Of a stretch of 7,211 nucleotides of DNA, positions 5,181 through 7,211 are shown piece after piece. Source of the stretch: Pseudomonadales bacterium (GTDB lineage: Bacteria > Pseudomonadota > Gammaproteobacteria > Pseudomonadales > Pseudohongiellaceae); NCBI GenBank assembly GCA_031277435.1, contig JAITMI010000198.1:1-7211 (forward strand). Direction: 5' to 3'. The position numbers were made by a program, and so were the translations under genes. The notes below the pieces were generated by a model. It ran no database searches. It saw nothing but the letters and a program-made list of their open reading frames with translations, and was not told the origin of the DNA. Position 1 is the first letter of the stretch; each line of letters opens with the position of its first letter.

Positions 5181-7108
5181 AACAACTCATCCGCGGCGGG
5201 TACGCTGCTGAGGTAGTTTTCCTTGCCTTTGATCTTGGCGCTGTGTTCCAGCGAGAGCATGAAGCCGACGAAGTCGTTGGCGGCGCTTTGCTGGTTGATG
5301 AAGTTGCGCAGGCTGGCTTCCTCGCCTTCTTCGAAATCCGCGACCGTGCCGGGGGTGACGGATTGGACTTCGAATATGACATAGTCGCCGCTACTGATCT
5401 GTACGCCTTGCACCAAGGTGGCGCCGGCGGCGGGCGCGGGGGCGCTGAATACGGCGTCCATCAGTTCCGGATGCCCGGCGGGCGTGCTGCGTTCGGCGGC
5501 GTCCACCTGGGTCCAGCTTTGGTTTTGTGTTTGCAACAGGGCGTCGATGTTGTCGCCCGCTTGCAAGCTGCGCACGAAGCCTTCACCCAAGCTGCGCGCT
5601 TGCTCGCGCAGTCCTTGGTCGAACAAGAGCGCGGTGATTTCGCCTTGCACTTCTTCGAGCGGGCGCGGCTCGGACAGGCGATGATCATCGACGTGGATGA
5701 CTACGCTACGGTTGGCGTCGATGCGGATTACGTCGCTATTGAGGCGTTCTTCGAGCACTTCCGGCGCGAAGGCGGCGGCGATGACGCCAGCGCCAGCGGC
5801 GATGTCAGCCCCGCCAGTGCGGCCCACCCAATCGGTGTTCTGGATCGGCAGGTTCATCTGCGTGGAAGGTTCTTGTAAATCGAGCGATTCAAAAGCCAGG
5901 TTGCTCAGTTCCTCGGTGCGCGCCGCGAACAGTTCATCCGCCTCGCCTTGCTTGAGCGCGCGTTCCAGATCGGCGCGGCGATCATCGAAGCTGGGAATAT
6001 CGGCGCTGGAAATTTCCGTCAGCTTGATCAAGTGATAACCGAAATCGGTGCGCACCGGCTCCGACACTTGATCGACCGCGAGCGCCTGCAAGGCGCTTTC
6101 AAATGCTGGGGTGAAGTTGTCGCCGGTGGTGTAGCCAACGTCGCCGCCGTCTTGCGCGGAACCGGTGTCAGCGGAAAACTCCGCCGCCAGCGCGGCGAAA
6201 TCCTCGCCGGCATCGAGGCGCGCTTTTACTTCTTTCGCTTTGGCCTCGGCGGCGGCGTATTCTTCGTCGCTGCCCGCTTCAAACAAAATGTGCGAGGCGC
6301 GGCGTTCGATCGCTGCGTTGTAAGTAGCGACTTCCGCGTCGTAGGCGGCGCGCACCGCGCTTTCATCGACGCTGATTTCATCGAGCAGCGCTTCTCTGTT
6401 GAGTTCGATATAACTCAGCTTCACCTGTTCCGGGCGCATGAAGGCGCTTTGGTTGGCGGCGTAATAGGCGGCGATGTCGTCCTCGCTGACGCTCAGTTCC
6501 TGATTCGCGCTGCTAAGCGCGATGGTGACGTAGCGGAAGCTGCGCTTCTGATGCGTGAGCGCGGCAATGCGCGCGATGTCGCCGCTGGTGGCGAAGCCGC
6601 TGGTGGAATACGCGGCAAGCTGCTGATTGAGCAGCATGTCGCTGGCCAATGCCGCGCGATAGTCGGCGTTGGAATAACCCACGCTTCGCAGCACCAGGTT
6701 GGCGCGATCATCGTTGTATTGACCGTTGATTTGAAAATCCGGATTCGACTTGATGCGAAAGTCGATGGCGTCGTCAGAAATCGCCATGCCATTGCGTTCG
6801 GCAAGCTGGTTGAGCAGCGTGCGCTGAATCAATTCATTGACCGCGGCTTCGCGGAATTCGGCGTCGCTGTAGTTGGACAGGTCGGCGTCGGGCGGCAGCG
6901 CGCGCAGGTATTCCTGGGCTTTTTGCTGCGTCAGTTGGTCGATGTCGATGTCGTTGATGTCGGCGCCATCAACCTCAATGCCGCGCGTGGCGGAGGTGAT
7001 ATTGCCGACGATCGTATCCAGGCCCCACAGCGAAAAAATAAAGATGAGCGGGTAAATGATGACCTTGGAGGCGGCGCCCTTGGTGGTGTCACGAATTTTT
7101 TGCAGCAT
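5165..7108 (-). CDS. ppiD: PpiD-type periplasmic chaperone / peptidyl-prolyl isomerase, inner-membrane anchored
   Basis: PpiD-family proteins are anchored in the inner membrane by one N-terminal helix and act in the periplasm on proteins leaving the Sec translocon. The 647 residues match the family length. The order is a short basic cytoplasmic N-terminus (MLQKIRDTTKGAASK), one membrane helix (about 16-35, VIIYPLIFIFSLWGL), a SurA-like N-terminal chaperone region (about 40-230), one parvulin domain (about 269-366) and a C-terminal chaperone region to about 625. The parvulin domain shows ASHILFEAG (271-279), FSADTGSAQDGGDVGY (311-326) and FGYHLIKL (356-363), including both usual histidines (H273, H359). 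Whether it isomerises proline is uncertain, since E. coli PpiD's domain is reported inactive. The C-terminus is acidic (ADELLDEEL). A weak AGG lies about 9 nt before the ATG. Minus-strand genes such as hupB commonly precede it; the window ends before any is seen. Confidence 0.94.
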   Translation of the reverse strand: MLQKIRDTTKGAASKVIIYPLIFIFSLWGLDTIVGNITSATRGIEVDGADINDIDIDQLTQQKAQEYLRALPPDADLSNYSDAEFREAAVNELIQRTLLNQLAERNGMAISDDAIDFRIKSNPDFQINGQYNDDRANLVLRSVGYSNADYRAALASDMLLNQQLAAYSTSGFATSGDIARIAALTHQKRSFRYVTIALSSANQELSVSEDDIAAYYAANQSAFMRPEQVKLSYIELNREALLDEISVDESAVRAAYDAEVATYNAAIERRASHILFEAGSDEEYAAAEAKAKEVKARLDAGEDFAALAAEFSADTGSAQDGGDVGYTTGDNFTPAFESALQALAVDQVSEPVRTDFGYHLIKLTEISSADIPSFDDRRADLERALKQGEADELFAARTEELSNLAFESLDLQEPSTQMNLPIQNTDWVGRTGGADIAAGAGVIAAAFAPEVLEERLNSDVIRIDANRSVVIHVDDHRLSEPRPLEEVQGEITALLFDQGLREQARSLGEGFVRSLQAGDNIDALLQTQNQSWTQVDAAERSTPAGHPELMDAVFSAPAPAAGATLVQGVQISSGDYVIFEVQSVTPGTVADFEEGEEASLRNFINQQSAANDFVGFMLSLEHSAKIKGKENYLSSVPAADELLDEEL

Positions 7109-7145
7109 GGAGGCTTACCTTTGGCCCTCTCTGATGACGGGGTTC

Positions 7146-7199
7146 TAAAACGGCTTGGCTAAAACACATTTGGTTAAAACACGTTCAGTTAAAACACAA
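7146..7199. repeat. Phased TAAAAC repeats in the ppiD leader
   Basis: TAAAAC starts at 7146, 7160, 7175 and 7190, giving spacings of 14, 15 and 15 bp. The last three units are similar throughout (TTGGCTAAAACACAT, TTGGTTAAAACACGT, TCAGTTAAAACACAA). They sit 38-91 nt upstream of the ppiD start. No clear -35/-10 pair could be assigned in them. Confidence 0.75.
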
Positions 7200-7211
7200 A
7201 AGGCGCATCAC
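7198..7211 (-). terminator. Probable 3' half of an intrinsic terminator of the gene upstream of ppiD
   Basis: On the minus strand GTGATGCGCC is followed by TTTTGTGTTTT, which looks like the descending arm and T-tract of a rho-independent terminator. The partner arm would lie outside the window, so the hairpin itself is not seen. Confidence 0.4.

Noticed and set aside
5036..7162. Two long plus-strand open frames (280 and 404 codons) antisense to ppiD
   Set aside because: They mirror the ppiD reading frame in a GC-rich gene, are rich in Gly/Ala/Val/Arg/His with no family motif, and ppiD itself is a clear full-length match.

Overview
The window reads as an ordinary stretch of a moderately GC-rich gammaproteobacterial chromosome. 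The proteins resemble Pseudomonas- or E. coli-type housekeeping enzymes (PrmB, FolE, SixA, GpsA, CysE, PpiD). The same neighbour families (gpsA with cysE, an apparent terminator just upstream of ppiD) are familiar from Gammaproteobacteria. I cannot name a genus from the sequence alone.

Layout from left to right. (1) prmB, on the minus strand, runs off the left edge and lacks its C-terminus. It is divergent from folE (+) across about 100 bp. (2) folE converges on a minus-strand cluster read in the order gpsA, a DUF4389-type small membrane protein, sixA. The last two overlap by ATGA and are probably translationally coupled. A perfect 12-bp tandem repeat occupies the gpsA/DUF4389 gap and ends in the ribosome-binding site of the DUF4389 gene. 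(3) cysE (+) is divergent from gpsA, with a plausible sigma70 promoter and a strong G-rich ribosome-binding site. (4) The cysE/hydrolase gap carries two hairpins with G-rich tails facing each other, like an inverted REP pair. (5) An alpha/beta hydrolase with an intact Ser-Asp-His triad (+) converges on ppiD (-). The last 16 bp of ppiD, including its stop codon, are tandemly duplicated. (6) The ppiD leader, at the right edge, holds a phased TAAAAC repeat and what looks like the 3' half of the upstream gene's terminator.

Together the genes cover ribosomal protein L3 methylation, tetrahydrofolate/pterin synthesis, phosphohistidine signalling, glycerol-3-phosphate for phospholipids, cysteine synthesis, a small-molecule hydrolase, and inner-membrane-anchored periplasmic folding. 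Apart from the minus-strand gpsA cluster there is no sign that they form one pathway. I see no CRISPR array, transposase, phage gene, tRNA or rRNA, and no convincing new multi-gene system. The points worth a second look are the small repeats, the DUF4389-sixA coupling, and a CysE tail that lacks the usual terminal isoleucine.
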